A stretch of DNA of 64,000 bases from Siculibacillus lacustris. Lineage in GTDB: Bacteria; Pseudomonadota; Alphaproteobacteria; Rhizobiales; Ancalomicrobiaceae. Below the pieces are notes generated by a model that saw nothing but the letters and a program-made list of their open reading frames with translations, was not told the DNA's origin and made no database searches. The stretch lies in contig NZ_SJFN01000013.1 of NCBI RefSeq assembly GCF_004328075.1, positions 1 through 64,000 on the forward strand, read 5' to 3'. The position numbers and the translations under genes were made by a program. Shown in pieces: positions 27,247 to 37,523 of this stretch (positions are counted from its first letter, which is position 1; the number at the start of each line of letters is the position of its first letter).

Positions 27247-28107
27247 ATGCAGGCTCCGATCCCATCGTCCGACCCTGCGACGGCCCGAGCCGGCGCCGCC
27301 CCGCCGTCCGCGCGGCCCCGCCGGCCCGCCGCCGGCCGCCGCCTCGGCGGTCTCTGCCTCGCCGCCCTGTGTCTGTCGGGATCCGCCGCGCTCGCCGATC
27401 GCCGCGTGGTGGTCGGCCATGACGGCCGCATCCCCGAGGCCGCCGCCGCGCTGCGCCTCTCGACCTCGCCCGACCTGCTCGCCGAGCGCCATGCCGCCAC
27501 CGGCGTCGTCGAATGCGGTGGCGTGCGCGGCATCGGCCAGCTGACCGGCCGCGCCGACGTCGTCACCTCCGCCGCTCACGTGTTCTTCGACGAATCCGGC
27601 CGCTCGCGCGCCGAACGCGGCCGTTGCGTGTTCATCCTCACCGGCGCCGCCGGGCGCACCGAAGTCGCGCTCACGCCCGATCCCCGCCTGTGCGGCTCGA
27701 CCTCGCCCTATGGCGAGGACGCGCGGCGCGATTGGGCGGTCGCCCATCTGGCGCGGCCGATCCCCGGCGTGGTGCCCTATGCGGTGGGAGCCTCGGTCAA
27801 GGTCGGCGAGCCGATCACCGTCGTCGCCCTGGAGAGCGGGCGGCGCACCTTCGACTTCTGCCGGGTGCGGGAATTGCGCGCCGCGGCGGGTGGCGGCCGC
27901 GAAATCCTCACCGACTGCGTCGGGTTCGATGGTCTGTCGGGGGCCGCCTATCTGGTCGGTGGCGCCCATCCGCGGGTGATCGGCGTCCACGTCGGCTTCC
28001 GCTCGCGCGCTCCCGACGTCGCCGCCCCCTTCGCGGCCGATCACCACACCTTCGGCACGGCGCTCGACGGCGCCTTCGGCCGCGCCGTCGCCACCTCGAC
28101 GCGCTGA
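27247..28107 (+). CDS. Secreted trypsin-like serine protease family protein
   Basis: A 286-aa protein with an N-terminal basic stretch and a hydrophobic signal (LGGLCLAALCLSGSAALA, cleaved about residue 50). The chymotrypsin-fold triad can be proposed: His in VVTSAAHVFFDE (about residue 111), Asp in RRDWAVAHLARPI (about 162), and Ser in GFDGLSGAAYLVGG (about 235), where the usual GDSGGP is altered to DGLSGA. Several cysteines (ECGG, RGRCVF, RLCGS, DFCRV, TDCVG) suggest disulfides. Active protease or inactive homologue cannot be decided. It converges on erpA through a strong hairpin. Confidence 0.65.
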   Translation: MQAPIPSSDPATARAGAAPPSARPRRPAAGRRLGGLCLAALCLSGSAALADRRVVVGHDGRIPEAAAALRLSTSPDLLAERHAATGVVECGGVRGIGQLTGRADVVTSAAHVFFDESGRSRAERGRCVFILTGAAGRTEVALTPDPRLCGSTSPYGEDARRDWAVAHLARPIPGVVPYAVGASVKVGEPITVVALESGRRTFDFCRVRELRAAAGGGREILTDCVGFDGLSGAAYLVGGAHPRVIGVHVGFRSRAPDVAAPFAADHHTFGTALDGAFGRAVATSTR

Positions 28108-28125
28108 GCCCGCGCCGCAACCTTC

Positions 28126-28156
28126 GCCCGGCGCCCCGCCGAGGCGGGCGCCGGGC
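28126..28156. terminator. Convergent bidirectional terminator hairpin
   Basis: The inverted arms GCCCGGCGC and GCGCCGGGC, with extra internal pairing, span 28126-28156. They sit between the convergent protease and erpA genes, 19 and 7 bp from the two stops. Confidence 0.75.
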
Positions 28157-28162
28157 GTCGTC

Positions 28163-28507
28163 TCACACCGCGAAGCTGGTGCCGCAGCCGCAGGTCGCGG
28201 TGGCGTTGGGGTTCTTGATCTTGAAGGCCTGACCCATCAGATCGTCGACGAAGTCGAGCTCCGAGCCGCGCACGTAGTCGGCGGAGATCGCATCGACCAC
28301 CACGGTGACGCCGCCGCGCTCGATCACGAAGTCGTCGGGGTTGCGTTCGGTGGTCAGCGCGAAGCCGTAGGAAAAGCCCGAGCAGCCGCCCCCGGCGACG
28401 GAGATCCGCATCACCGTGCCCGCCGGTTCGTCGGCGGTGACCACGGCGATGCGCGCGGCGGCGGCGGCGGTGACGGCGATCGGCGGAGAGACGTCGGTAT
28501 CGGTCAT
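28163..28507 (-). CDS. erpA: Iron-sulfur cluster insertion protein ErpA (A-type carrier)
   Basis: A 114-aa A-type carrier that delivers 4Fe-4S clusters to apoproteins. The three conserved cysteines are present in GGGCSGFSYGF and at the C-terminal ATCGCGTSF, together with FVDDLMGQAFKIKNPNATAT. The start at 28507 (MTDTDVSPP) gives the normal length; the longer frame upstream enters the dgt promoter region. It is divergent from dgt, with 155 bp between the starts. It may serve nitrogenase or radical-SAM maturation indirectly, but it is not in the nif cluster. Confidence 0.92.
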   Translation of the reverse strand: MTDTDVSPPIAVTAAAAARIAVVTADEPAGTVMRISVAGGGCSGFSYGFALTTERNPDDFVIERGGVTVVVDAISADYVRGSELDFVDDLMGQAFKIKNPNATATCGCGTSFAV

Positions 28508-28662
28508 CGGCGGATCCTCGTGAAGCGGGGCGCGCAAGGTGTGGAGACTACGTCGACCGTCACGCGCTTGCCACGGTTTCGTCGTGAGGATCAAATGCGT
28601 CGGGCGCCGCGGGAATCAAGACCGTCGCGGGGGCAAACCGCCGAAATCGAGGGCAGGGCAGG

Positions 28663-29904
28663 GTGAGCGACCTCTCGCGACGGATCGGATTGGGCGGTGA
28701 ACCGCGGGCGCTGTGGGCGGTCGACCCGGCGACGTCGCGCGGCCGTCTGGTCGCCGAAAGCCCGAGTCCGACCCGCACGCCCTTCCAGCGCGACCGCGAC
28801 CGCATCGTCCATTCCACCGCCTTCCGCCGTCTCGCCCACAAGACCCAGGTCTTTCTCCACACCGAAGGCGACCATTTCCGCTCGCGCCTGACCCATACCC
28901 TCGAGGTCGCCCAGATCGCCCGCGCGCTCGCCCGTGCCTTCCGCCTCGACGAGGACCTCGCTGAGGCCCTGGCGCTCGGCCACGACCTCGGCCACACCCC
29001 CTTCGGCCACGCCGGCGAGCGGGCCATGGGCCGCGCCATGGCCGAATTCGGCGGCTTCGACCACAACGCCCAGACCCTGCGCATCGTCACCCGCCTGGAG
29101 CGCCGCTACGCCGCCTTCGACGGACTCAACCTCGCCTGGGAGACGCTGGAGGGCCTGGTCAAGCACAACGGCCCGTTGACCGACGCCACCGGCCGGCCGC
29201 TGCCGCCCGCCCATGGCGACGGGCCGCCCGACGGCCTGTTGCCCTATGCGATCCGCGACTACGCGGCGCGGCAGGATCTGTGGCTGTGGAGTTGGCCGAG
29301 CCTCGAGGCGCAGTGCGCGGCGATCGCCGACGACATCGCCTATGACGCCCACGACATCGACGACGGCCTGCGCGCCGGCCTGCTCGACCTCGAGTCGCTC
29401 GAAGCGGTGCCGCTGGTCGGCGGCCTGATCCTCGAGGTGCGCCGGCTCCATCCCGGCCTCGACCGCAGCCGGCTGATCCAGGAGACCATCCGCCGCCTGA
29501 TCACCCGGATGATCGAGGACGTGGTCGCCGAGAGTTTCGCCCGGCTCGAGACCAGCCTGCCGGAATCCGCCGACGAGGTCCGCTACGTCGGCCATGCGCT
29601 GATCGTCTTCTCGCCCGAGATCGCCGCCGCCGATCGCGAGATCAAGCGCCACCTGTTCCGCCACGTCTATCGCTGCGACGGAGTGATGACCCAGATGCGC
29701 GCCGCCGAGCGGGTGGTGGAAGCGCTGTTCGCCGCCTACATGGAGACGCCGAGCGATCTGCCGGAGGAATGGCGGCGCGACCTCGACGTCGCCGATCGGC
29801 CGCGGCTGGCGCGGCGCGTCTGCGACTACATCGCCGGCATGACCGATCGTTTCGCGCTGATCGAACATCGCCGCCGGTTTGACGATACCCCGGAATTGGT
29901 TTAG
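28663..29904 (+). CDS. dgt: Deoxyguanosinetriphosphate triphosphohydrolase-like protein
   Basis: A 413-aa HD-domain dNTPase. It starts with GTG at 28663 after GGGCAGGGCAG. Visible are [20 protein letters not shown], the HD-metal motif segments [17 protein letters not shown] and [31 protein letters not shown], and [15 protein letters not shown]. These enzymes hydrolyse dNTPs to the nucleoside and triphosphate and help control dNTP pools. It heads a block dgt-argS-SPOR-nagZ-scpAB with modest gaps on one strand, a conserved order in Hyphomicrobiales. Confidence 0.93.
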   Translation: MSDLSRRIGLGGEPRALWAVDPATSRGRLVAESPSPTRTPFQRDRDRIVHSTAFRRLAHKTQVFLHTEGDHFRSRLTHTLEVAQIARALARAFRLDEDLAEALALGHDLGHTPFGHAGERAMGRAMAEFGGFDHNAQTLRIVTRLERRYAAFDGLNLAWETLEGLVKHNGPLTDATGRPLPPAHGDGPPDGLLPYAIRDYAARQDLWLWSWPSLEAQCAAIADDIAYDAHDIDDGLRAGLLDLESLEAVPLVGGLILEVRRLHPGLDRSRLIQETIRRLITRMIEDVVAESFARLETSLPESADEVRYVGHALIVFSPEIAAADREIKRHLFRHVYRCDGVMTQMRAAERVVEALFAAYMETPSDLPEEWRRDLDVADRPRLARRVCDYIAGMTDRFALIEHRRRFDDTPELV

Positions 29905-30007
29905 CTCGGCCGGCGGGCACGCCCCGGAGACTCCGTCTCCGCGCGGGCACCCGACGCTCGGCCGCGACGGCGGGCGTTTCCCGGCGAGAAAGAACGGCAT
30001 CGGACTC

Positions 30008-31765
30008 ATGGACATCTTCGCGGATTTCGGCGACCGCGTGCGCGCCACCATCGCCCGGCTCGGCTGGACGGCGGCGGACGGCGCCCCGCTCGATCTCTCC
30101 CGGGTGGTGGTCGAACCGCCGCGCGACGCCGCCCACGGCGATCTCGCGGTCAACGCCGCCATGGTGTTGGCCAAGCCGATGGGCAAGAACCCGCGGGCCC
30201 TGGCGATCGAACTGATGGGCGAACTCGCCGCCGACCCGGACATCGCCGAGACCGAGGTCGCCGGCCCCGGCTTCCTCAATCTGCGTCTGACCCCGGCCTA
30301 TTGGGGCGCCTTCCTGGCGCGCGTCGTCGCCGCCGGCCGCAGCTACGGCCGCGGCACCGTCCCGCGCGGCGCGGTCAACGTCGAGTATGTCTCGGCCAAC
30401 CCGACCGGCCCGATGCACGTCGGCCATTGCCGCGGCGCCGTGGTCGGCGATGCGCTGGCCAATCTCCTGGCCTTCGCCGGTCACGCGGTCACCAAGGAAT
30501 ATTACATCAACGACGCCGGCGCCCAGGTCGACGTCCTCGCCCGCTCCGCCCACCTGCGCTACCTCGAAGCCCTCGGCGAGACCATCACCATCCCCGAAGG
30601 CCTCTATCCCGGCGACTATCTGAAGCCGATCGGCGCCGTGCTCGCCGCCCGATACGGCGACGCCTTCCGCGACCGCCCCGAATCCGAATGGCTCGACACG
30701 GTGCGCACCGCCACCATCGATGCGATGATGGTGATGATCCGCGCGGATCTCGCCGCGCTCAACGTCGTCCACGACGTGTTCTTCTCGGAAAAGAGCCTGC
30801 AGACCGGCCCGGCCGGCGACCGCGTCGCCGAGGCCATCGCCACCCTGCGCGACGCCGGGCTGATGTACGAGGGCCGCCTCGAGCCGCCCAAGGGTCAGCT
30901 GCCGGAAGACTGGGAAGACCGCGAACAGACGCTGTTCCGCTCGACCGCCTATGGCGACGACGTCGATCGGCCGCTGATGAAGTCCGACGGCTCCTACACC
31001 TATTTCGCCTCCGACATCGCCTATCACCTCGACAAGTACCGCCGCGGCTTCCGCGACCAGATCGACATCTGGGGCGCCGACCACGGCGGCTACGTCAAGC
31101 GCATGAAGGCCGCGGTCGGGGCGATCTCCGGCGGCGAGGCCTCGCTCGACGTCGAGCTGTGCCAGTTGGTCAAGCTCTACCGGGCCGGCGAGCCAGTGAA
31201 GATGTCGAAGCGCTCCGGCGACTTCGTCACCTTGCGCGACGTCGTCGACGAGGTCGGCGTCGACGCGGTGCGCTTCATGATGCTGTTCCGCAAGTCCGAC
31301 GCACCGCTCGACTTCGACTTCCAGAAGGTCACCGAACAGTCCAAGGACAACCCGGTCTTCTACGTGCAATATGCCCATGCCCGCACCGCCTCTGTGTTCG
31401 TGCAGGCGCGCGAGGGTCTGCCGGGGCTCGATCTCTCCGACGAAGGTCTGGTGACGGCCCCCCTCGAACGACTCGTCGATTCCGGCGAAATTGGTCTGAT
31501 GAAGCGTATCGCCCAATGGCCGCGGGTCGTCGAGGCCGCCGCGGAAGCTCACGAACCCCATCGCATCGCCTTCTTCCTTCATGATCTGGCGAGCGATCTC
31601 CACGGTCATTGGAACCGCGGCAAGGATCTGCCACAATTACGCTTTGTTAACGTTGACGATCCATTGTCGTCACATGCCCGACTGGCGATGGTCCGAGCCG
31701 TCGCCGTCGTGCTCGCGTCCGGGCTCGCAGTTCTCGGGGTCAATGCCCCCGACGAGATGCGGTGA
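30008..31765 (+). CDS. argS: Arginyl-tRNA synthetase
   Basis: A 585-aa class Ic synthetase. The N-terminal Arg-tRNA-synt domain includes [20 protein letters not shown]. The HIGH motif appears as [20 protein letters not shown] (about residue 133), followed by [12 protein letters not shown]. The [20 protein letters not shown] region and [20 protein letters not shown] with the KMSK loop come next. The C-terminal DALR anticodon domain has [12 protein letters not shown] and ends [11 protein letters not shown]. The ATG at 30008 follows GAGAAAGAACGG. The gene lies about 100 bp downstream of dgt. Confidence 0.97.
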   Translation: MDIFADFGDRVRATIARLGWTAADGAPLDLSRVVVEPPRDAAHGDLAVNAAMVLAKPMGKNPRALAIELMGELAADPDIAETEVAGPGFLNLRLTPAYWGAFLARVVAAGRSYGRGTVPRGAVNVEYVSANPTGPMHVGHCRGAVVGDALANLLAFAGHAVTKEYYINDAGAQVDVLARSAHLRYLEALGETITIPEGLYPGDYLKPIGAVLAARYGDAFRDRPESEWLDTVRTATIDAMMVMIRADLAALNVVHDVFFSEKSLQTGPAGDRVAEAIATLRDAGLMYEGRLEPPKGQLPEDWEDREQTLFRSTAYGDDVDRPLMKSDGSYTYFASDIAYHLDKYRRGFRDQIDIWGADHGGYVKRMKAAVGAISGGEASLDVELCQLVKLYRAGEPVKMSKRSGDFVTLRDVVDEVGVDAVRFMMLFRKSDAPLDFDFQKVTEQSKDNPVFYVQYAHARTASVFVQAREGLPGLDLSDEGLVTAPLERLVDSGEIGLMKRIAQWPRVVEAAAEAHEPHRIAFFLHDLASDLHGHWNRGKDLPQLRFVNVDDPLSSHARLAMVRAVAVVLASGLAVLGVNAPDEMR

Positions 31766-31836
31766 GGACGACGGGCGGGCCAGGAATGCGCCGTGGGGCC
31801 GAGCCCGACCGCGTCGATACGAGGTAGTCCCGTCCC

Positions 31837-33678
31837 ATGTCCGAACCGATGCGTCAGCCCCCCGTCGACCCCTCCGCCATCCAGGGAGGGGCGCTGCGCG
31901 ATGCCGGCCTGCGCCCCGGCCGGCCGATGAGCGAGGATCCGCTCGAGGAACTGGCTCGCATCCTCGGCGAATCGAGCGCCCATCCGGTCCGCCCGGAGAG
32001 CGTGGTCGAAGTCGGTCGGCGCGCCACGCCGACCTTGCCGATGCCGTTGCAACTTTCCGCGCTCGAAGCCGAGTTGTTCGACGAGCTGCGGTCTTCGGTC
32101 ACCCCCGAGGCTCGCGTCCGCGGCACCTTCGCGCCGGAGGTGAGGCCGATCATGCCGCAGCACCCTGCCGACGACCACGACATCGCCGCCCTGCGCATCA
32201 CCCCCGAACGCGGCGACACCGCGCCGCCCGCGGTGCCCCAGCCGATCGCCGGCGCCGAGCCGCCGCACGAGACCCCGTGGAACGACTATTACGCCTATGA
32301 CGAAGGCGTCGCCGCCGGCTCCTACGATCCGGCTCTGGTCTCCGCGCCGCAGCCCCGCGAGGGCGCGAGCCGCGATCCCGCCGCGATGCCGCTCGACGAC
32401 GGCCCGCGCCCGACCTTCGACGAATTCGGCCGTGCCGAGATCGCCCGCGCCGCCGACGAGGCACGCCCCTACACCACCACCGAACCGGTGATCACCCCCC
32501 ATCCGCGCCGCGAGCAGCGCGCCGTCCGCAAGCTCGCCAAGCGCAGCAGCGGCCTCGGCACCCGCCTGTTCGTGGCGACCCTCGGCCTCGCCGTGCTGGG
32601 CGGCGGCGCCTGGGCCGGCTGGAAGTATTTCGGCCCCGGCGCCGGTTCGGCGCCGACGCTGATTCGCGCCGACGGCAAGCCGATGAAGGTCGTTCCCGAG
32701 CCCGGCAAGGCCATCGCGGCCGGCGACGCTCGCCCGACGCTCACCCCCGACAGCGGCGCCGGCGCCTCCAAGATCGTGTCGATGCAGGAAGATCCGGTCG
32801 ACCAGGTGTCCGGCCGGACGCCGGAAGGGAAGGAAGTGCGGGTCATCAACCCCGGCGCGCCGCGCGCCGGCAGCGACCAGCCCCATACCGTCAAGACCGT
32901 GGTGGTGCGTCCCGACGGCTCGATCGTCTCCGACGCCGGCACGGTGCGGCCGCCGACCCCGGTCCGAACCTTGCCGATCGGCGCCGACGGCGCGACTCCG
33001 CCGCCGGTCTCGGCGGTGCCGCCGTCGCCCCCGGCCGCGGCCGAACCGCCGCTGCAGTTGCAGCTGCCGCCCGAGGCGAGTGCCGCACCGCGCCCGATCG
33101 CCGTGCCGCTGCCGACCGACGCCCCCACCTCCACCCGTGTCGCGACCCCGCCCAAGGCCGCCGTGGCTCCGGCGCCCGTCACCCCGCCGCCGGCCGCAGC
33201 GCCCAAGCCCGCGACCGCTCCGGCGCCGACCGTGCTCGCCGTGCCCAAGCCGACGGTACCGGCTCCGACGCCGACCGCCGCTCCGGCCGCCCGTGCCCCG
33301 GCCGGCGCTCCCTTGGCGCTCGGCCCGGTCGGCCCCCGTCTCGCCAACGCGCCGGCGGCACCCGCTCCGGTCGCCGCCGCCCCGGTTCCGCTCGCGCCCG
33401 CCGTCGCCTCGGCGCCGCCGGCCGCCGCCGGCTCGGGCGAGTGGATGGTCCAGATCTCGGCGTCCAAGTCCGATGCCGACGCGCGGCGCTCCTTCGCCGA
33501 CGCCCAGCGCCGTTGGTCGGCCCTGTCCGGCCGTTCGGTCGACGTCCAGCAGGCCAATCTCGGCGACAAGGGCGTGTTCTATCGGACCCGCGTCTCGGCG
33601 GGAACGCGCGACCAGGCGACCGCGTTGTGTGAACAGCTGCGCGCCCAGGGCGGGCAGTGCATGGTCGTCAAACGCTGA
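31837..33678 (+). CDS. SPOR domain-containing membrane protein
   Basis: A 613-aa protein with an acidic N-terminal cytoplasmic half, one transmembrane helix (LGTRLFVATLGLAVLGGGAW, about residues 240-260), a long Pro/Ala-rich periplasmic linker (about 380-530) and a C-terminal SPOR domain (about 535-613; WMVQISASKSDADARRSFAD, FYRTRVSAGTRDQATALCEQ). SPOR domains bind denuded septal peptidoglycan, so a cell-division or envelope role is expected. Its position between argS and nagZ matches other Hyphomicrobiales and fits with cell-wall metabolism. Confidence 0.9.
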   Translation: MSEPMRQPPVDPSAIQGGALRDAGLRPGRPMSEDPLEELARILGESSAHPVRPESVVEVGRRATPTLPMPLQLSALEAELFDELRSSVTPEARVRGTFAPEVRPIMPQHPADDHDIAALRITPERGDTAPPAVPQPIAGAEPPHETPWNDYYAYDEGVAAGSYDPALVSAPQPREGASRDPAAMPLDDGPRPTFDEFGRAEIARAADEARPYTTTEPVITPHPRREQRAVRKLAKRSSGLGTRLFVATLGLAVLGGGAWAGWKYFGPGAGSAPTLIRADGKPMKVVPEPGKAIAAGDARPTLTPDSGAGASKIVSMQEDPVDQVSGRTPEGKEVRVINPGAPRAGSDQPHTVKTVVVRPDGSIVSDAGTVRPPTPVRTLPIGADGATPPPVSAVPPSPPAAAEPPLQLQLPPEASAAPRPIAVPLPTDAPTSTRVATPPKAAVAPAPVTPPPAAAPKPATAPAPTVLAVPKPTVPAPTPTAAPAARAPAGAPLALGPVGPRLANAPAAPAPVAAAPVPLAPAVASAPPAAAGSGEWMVQISASKSDADARRSFADAQRRWSALSGRSVDVQQANLGDKGVFYRTRVSAGTRDQATALCEQLRAQGGQCMVVKR

Positions 33679-33769
33679 ACGACCGCCGACCGATCTCGTC
33701 ACGACCCGCCCCGCCGCTTCCCGCCGGGCGGGTCGTCGTTTGTCTCCCCCCTCTGGGAAAGGCCCCGCC

Positions 33770-34789
33770 ATGACCTCGTCCGCCCTGATCTGCGGTTGCC
33801 GCGGCCCCGTGCTCGGCGCCGAGGAAATCGCCTTCTTCCGCGATGCTCGCCCCTGGGGCTTCATCCTGTTCGCCCGCAACTGCGTCGATCCCGACCAGAT
33901 CCGCGCCCTGACCCGGGCGCTCCGAGAGAGTGTCGACCGCCCCGACGCGCCGATCCTGATCGATCAGGAGGGCGGCCGCGTCCAGCGCCTGAGGCCCCCC
34001 CAATGGCCGGCCTATCCCGACGGCCGCACCTATGGCGAGGTCTTCGTCCGCGATCCCGCCGAGGGCCGCCGCGCCGCCCGCCTCGGCGGCCGCCTGATCG
34101 CCGCCGATCTCGCGAGCCTCGGCATCGACGTCGACTGCCTGCCGGTGCTCGACGTGCCGGTCGACGGCGCCCACGACGTGATCGGCCGCCGCGCCTATGC
34201 CACCACCCCCGACATCGTCTCCGAACTCGGCCGCGAAGCCGCCCATGGCCTGCTCGCCGGCGGCGTCTTGCCAGTGATCAAGCACATCCCCGGCCACGGC
34301 CGCGCCGGCGTCGACAGCCACCACGACCTGCCGGTGGTCGACACCGACCTGACCACGCTGGAAGCCATCGACTTCGCGCCGTTCCGCGACCTCGCCGAGA
34401 TGCCGCTGGCGATGACCGCCCACGTGGTCTATCGGGCGATCGACCCCGACCACCCGGCGACCACCTCTCGAACCGTCATCGACGCGGTGATCCGCGGCTT
34501 CATCGGCTACGACGGCTGCCTGATGTCGGACGATCTGTCGATGCGGGCGCTGGCCGGCAGTCTCGCCGAGCGCACCGTCGCCGCCCTCGACGCCGGCTGC
34601 GACCTCGTCCTCCACTGCAACGGCGATCTCGACGAGATGCGGGCGGTGGCCGGCGCCGCTCGTCCGCTCACCGACCGCGCCGCCGAACGCGCCGCCCGCG
34701 CGCTCGCCGCCCGCCGGACGCCGGACGCGATCGACCCCGCCGCGCTCGCCGCGGACTTCGCCCGATTGACGGCACCGCCCTCGGTCTGA
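33770..34789 (+). CDS. nagZ: Beta-N-acetylhexosaminidase NagZ
   Basis: A 339-aa glycoside hydrolase family 3 enzyme that removes GlcNAc from muropeptides in cytoplasmic peptidoglycan recycling. Features are PILIDQEGGRVQRLRPPQWP (substrate-binding), the KHIPGHGRAGVDSHHDLPVV catalytic loop with the His-Asp dyad, and GYDGCLMSDDLSMRAL carrying the nucleophile Asp. The start at 33770 (MTSSALICGCRGPVL) follows GGGAAAGG. It sits 92 bp after the SPOR-protein gene and 50 bp before scpA. Confidence 0.95.
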   Translation: MTSSALICGCRGPVLGAEEIAFFRDARPWGFILFARNCVDPDQIRALTRALRESVDRPDAPILIDQEGGRVQRLRPPQWPAYPDGRTYGEVFVRDPAEGRRAARLGGRLIAADLASLGIDVDCLPVLDVPVDGAHDVIGRRAYATTPDIVSELGREAAHGLLAGGVLPVIKHIPGHGRAGVDSHHDLPVVDTDLTTLEAIDFAPFRDLAEMPLAMTAHVVYRAIDPDHPATTSRTVIDAVIRGFIGYDGCLMSDDLSMRALAGSLAERTVAALDAGCDLVLHCNGDLDEMRAVAGAARPLTDRAAERAARALAARRTPDAIDPAALAADFARLTAPPSV

Positions 34790-34838
34790 CACACCCGTCC
34801 GAGGACCCGCCACCCGCGGGACCGACGGGGGAGCGAGC

Positions 34839-35741
34839 GTGAGCGCCGACGACGCCACCGATCGGACCGAACCCACGCGCCCCGGCGACCGCGCGGCGTC
34901 GGCGGACGATTGGGCGCGTCCCCCGCGCATCGCCCCCGAGCAGCGGACGCTCGACGTCGGCGACACCCTGGTGATCGACGTCGACGGCTTCGAAGGTCCG
35001 TTGGACCTCCTGCTGGCGCTCGCCCGCACCCAGAAGGTCGACCTCGCCCGCATCTCGATCCTGCAACTGGTCGATCAATATCTCGCCTTCGTCGAGCGGG
35101 TGCGGCAGCGCCGGCTCGAACTCGCCGCCGATCTCCTGGTGATGGCCGCCTGGCTCGCCTATCTCAAATCGCGGCTGCTGCTGCCGTCGCCGGCCGCCGA
35201 CGACGAGCCGAGCGGCGAGGAACTGGCCGCGGCGCTGGCCTTCCGCCTGCGCCGGCTCGGGGCGATGCGCGAGGTGGCGGCCAAGCTGGTCGCCCGCACC
35301 CGCCTCGGCCGCGATGTCTTTCCCCGCGGCGCCGCCGAATCCGCGGTGCTCTCGTCCCATGCCGAATGGCGCGCCGACCTCGGCGACCTGCTCGGCGCCT
35401 ATGCCGGGCTGCGCCAGAAACAGATCGTCACCTCGGTCCGCGTGGTCGCCCGCTCGGTGTGGACGCTCTCCGACGCCCGCGACATCCTGGAGCGGATCGT
35501 CGGCGAGACCGCCGGCTGGGTGCCGATCCACGCGCTCGTCGCCGATTGGGCGCCGCCCGACCAGCGCGCCACGGCGATCGCCTCGACCTTCTCGGCGAGC
35601 CTCGAGCTGGTCCACGAGGGCCGCATCGAACTGACCCAGTCGGAGGCCTTCGCGCCTCTGTGGGCCCGCGCCCGCACCGACGGCCGCCCCGACCCCGATC
35701 CCGAAACCCCGTCCGAACCGCAAGGAACGCCGCCGCCGTGA
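34839..35741 (+). CDS. scpA: Segregation and condensation protein A
   Basis: ScpA is the kleisin that links SMC heads in the bacterial condensin. This 300-aa protein, with a GTG start at 34839 after GGGGGAGCGAGC, contains VDGFEGPLDLLLALARTQKV and ISILQLVDQYLAFVERVRQR of the N-terminal helical domain, ADLLVMAAWLAYLKSRLLLP, and a C-terminal winged-helix part (FSASLELVHEGRIELTQSEA). Its TGA overlaps the scpB GTG, giving coupled translation of the two partners. Confidence 0.95.
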   Translation: MSADDATDRTEPTRPGDRAASADDWARPPRIAPEQRTLDVGDTLVIDVDGFEGPLDLLLALARTQKVDLARISILQLVDQYLAFVERVRQRRLELAADLLVMAAWLAYLKSRLLLPSPAADDEPSGEELAAALAFRLRRLGAMREVAAKLVARTRLGRDVFPRGAAESAVLSSHAEWRADLGDLLGAYAGLRQKQIVTSVRVVARSVWTLSDARDILERIVGETAGWVPIHALVADWAPPDQRATAIASTFSASLELVHEGRIELTQSEAFAPLWARARTDGRPDPDPETPSEPQGTPPP

Positions 35742-36472
35742 TCCCCCCCGTGACCGATGGCCGCGCCGAGGCCGCGGCGGCCGACGACCTCTTCACCGCG
35801 GAAGCCGCGACCGAGGCCCGCCGCCTCGTCGAAGCGCTGATCTTCGCCTCGACCGAACCGGTCGCCGAGGCCGATTTGGCGCTGCACGTGCCGGCGAGCA
35901 TCGATCTCGCCGCCCTGCTCGCCCGCCTCGTCGCCGACTATCGCGGCCGCGGCGTCGAACTCGTCCGCGTCGCCGGTCGCTGGCAGTTCCGCACCGCCGC
36001 CGATCTCGCCCCCCATCTCACCCGTTCGATGGTCGAGCCGCGCAAGCTCGGCCGGCCGGCGCTCGAGACCCTGGCGATCATCGCCTATCACCAGCCGGTG
36101 ACCCGCGCCGAGATCGAGCAGATCCGCGGCGTGGCGGTGGCGCGCGGCACCCTCGACGTGCTGCTCGAGACCGGTTGGATCCGCATGCGCGGCCGCCGCC
36201 GCACCCCCGGGCGTCCGGTGACCTGGGGCACCACCGATGGCTTCCTGGTCCATTTCGGCCTCGACGCGATCCAAGATCTGCCCGGTCTCGAGGAATTGAA
36301 GGGCGCCGGCCTGCTCGACGGCCAGATCCCGGCGGGCTTCCAGGTGCCGGTCCCGACCGATGCGCCGCAACTCGGCCCCGACGAGGATCCGCTCGATCCC
36401 GCCGATCTCCTCGACCTCGAGGATCCCGATGCCGACGCGGGATCGCTCGCCGAGGACGACGGCGCGCCCTGA
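35738..36472 (+). CDS. scpB: Segregation and condensation protein B
   Basis: A 244-aa ScpB with tandem winged-helix domains. Recognisable are [60 protein letters not shown] and [20 protein letters not shown], then [18 protein letters not shown]. The C-terminus is an acidic tail rich in Asp/Leu. The GTG at 35738 overlaps the scpA stop (GTGA). It dimerises and binds ScpA in the SMC complex. Confidence 0.94.
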   Translation: MIPPVTDGRAEAAAADDLFTAEAATEARRLVEALIFASTEPVAEADLALHVPASIDLAALLARLVADYRGRGVELVRVAGRWQFRTAADLAPHLTRSMVEPRKLGRPALETLAIIAYHQPVTRAEIEQIRGVAVARGTLDVLLETGWIRMRGRRRTPGRPVTWGTTDGFLVHFGLDAIQDLPGLEELKGAGLLDGQIPAGFQVPVPTDAPQLGPDEDPLDPADLLDLEDPDADAGSLAEDDGAP

Positions 36473-36608
36473 GCCCCGCATCGACCGCGCGGCCGGGCAT
36501 TTCGCCCCTCGCTGGGGCCGGTTGCGGGGGGGGACCCTTTTTGCCATAGTGCGGCCCGCCGTGGACAGGGGGGCCGTCGGTTCCGATCGCCCCCGCAGGA
36601 GAGACGAA

Positions 36609-36851
36609 ATGGGTTCCTTGAGTATCTGGCATTGGCTGATCGTCCTCGCGGTCGCCCTGTTGTTCTTCGGCGGCAAGGGCAAGATCTCCGACCTGATGGG
36701 CGACCTCGCCAAGGGCATCAAGAGCTTCAAGAAGGGTCTCGCCGACGAGGAGACGCCGCCGCCGGTGGCTCCGGTCCCGCCGAAGACCCTCGAAGGCCGA
36801 CCCGGCGAGCCGGTGGCCCACCAGGACGACAAGTCGAAGACCGTCGGCTGA
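36609..36851 (+). CDS. tatA: Sec-independent translocase subunit TatA
   Basis: An 80-aa single-span protein: [20 protein letters not shown] forms the transmembrane helix with the conserved FG hinge, followed by the amphipathic helix [20 protein letters not shown] and a charged tail. TatA oligomerises to let folded Tat substrates cross the inner membrane. AGGAGAGACGAA precedes the ATG. It lies 138 bp before tatB. Confidence 0.95.
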   Translation: MGSLSIWHWLIVLAVALLFFGGKGKISDLMGDLAKGIKSFKKGLADEETPPPVAPVPPKTLEGRPGEPVAHQDDKSKTVG

Positions 36852-36989
36852 GACGGTTCGCCGGAGCGGTCCGCCGGATCGCTCCCCTCGACGGACGGCA
36901 GGACACGCCGGCGATTCGCCGCCCGCGTGGCTCCGCCGCCGGTTCCCCCGAGCTTCACGGCCGAGGCCGGGCTCACGTGGCGGTAGGAC

Positions 36990-37523
36990 ATGCTCGACAT
37001 CGGTTGGAGTGAGATCCTGATCATCGCGGTCGTGGCGTTGATCGTCGTCGGCCCCAAGGAACTGCCGCAACTGCTGCGCGTCGCCGGCCAATGGGCCGCT
37101 CGCGCCCGGCGGATGGCCGGCGAGTTCCAGTCGCAGATGAACGAAGCGATCCGCGAGGCCGAACTCGACGACGTCCGCAAGAGCGTCCAGGATCTGCGCG
37201 CCCTGTCGCCCAAGGCCCTGCTCGCCGAGCAGATCGGCTCGGTCACCGAGAGCCTCGCCAAGGTCGAGCGCGAGACCAACGCCGAACTCGCCCGCCTCGA
37301 CGCCGGCATCGCCCCGACCCCGCCCGCCGAACCCGAGATCGCCGGTCCCGAAGTCCCCGGCACGGTCGTCGTCGACCCGCCGGCGATCGAAGCCGGCTCG
37401 CTTGCCCCCGCGCCGATCCCGGCGGCCGAGACGCCGCAGTTCGGCGACGCCGCGCCGCTCGCGCCTCACGACACGCCCGCGGCGACCGCCGTCCCGGTCG
37501 AGAAGGACCCGACCCGGCCATGA
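36990..37523 (+). CDS. tatB: Sec-independent translocase subunit TatB
   Basis: A 177-aa TatB starting MLDIGWSEILIIAVVALIVV with the GPKELP hinge after the transmembrane helix, then a long amphipathic and coiled region (RMAGEFQSQMNEAIREAELD) and a Pro/Ala-rich tail. TatB forms the twin-arginine signal receptor with TatC. Its stop overlaps the tatC start by 4 nt (ATGA). Confidence 0.95.
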   Translation: MLDIGWSEILIIAVVALIVVGPKELPQLLRVAGQWAARARRMAGEFQSQMNEAIREAELDDVRKSVQDLRALSPKALLAEQIGSVTESLAKVERETNAELARLDAGIAPTPPAEPEIAGPEVPGTVVVDPPAIEAGSLAPAPIPAAETPQFGDAAPLAPHDTPAATAVPVEKDPTRP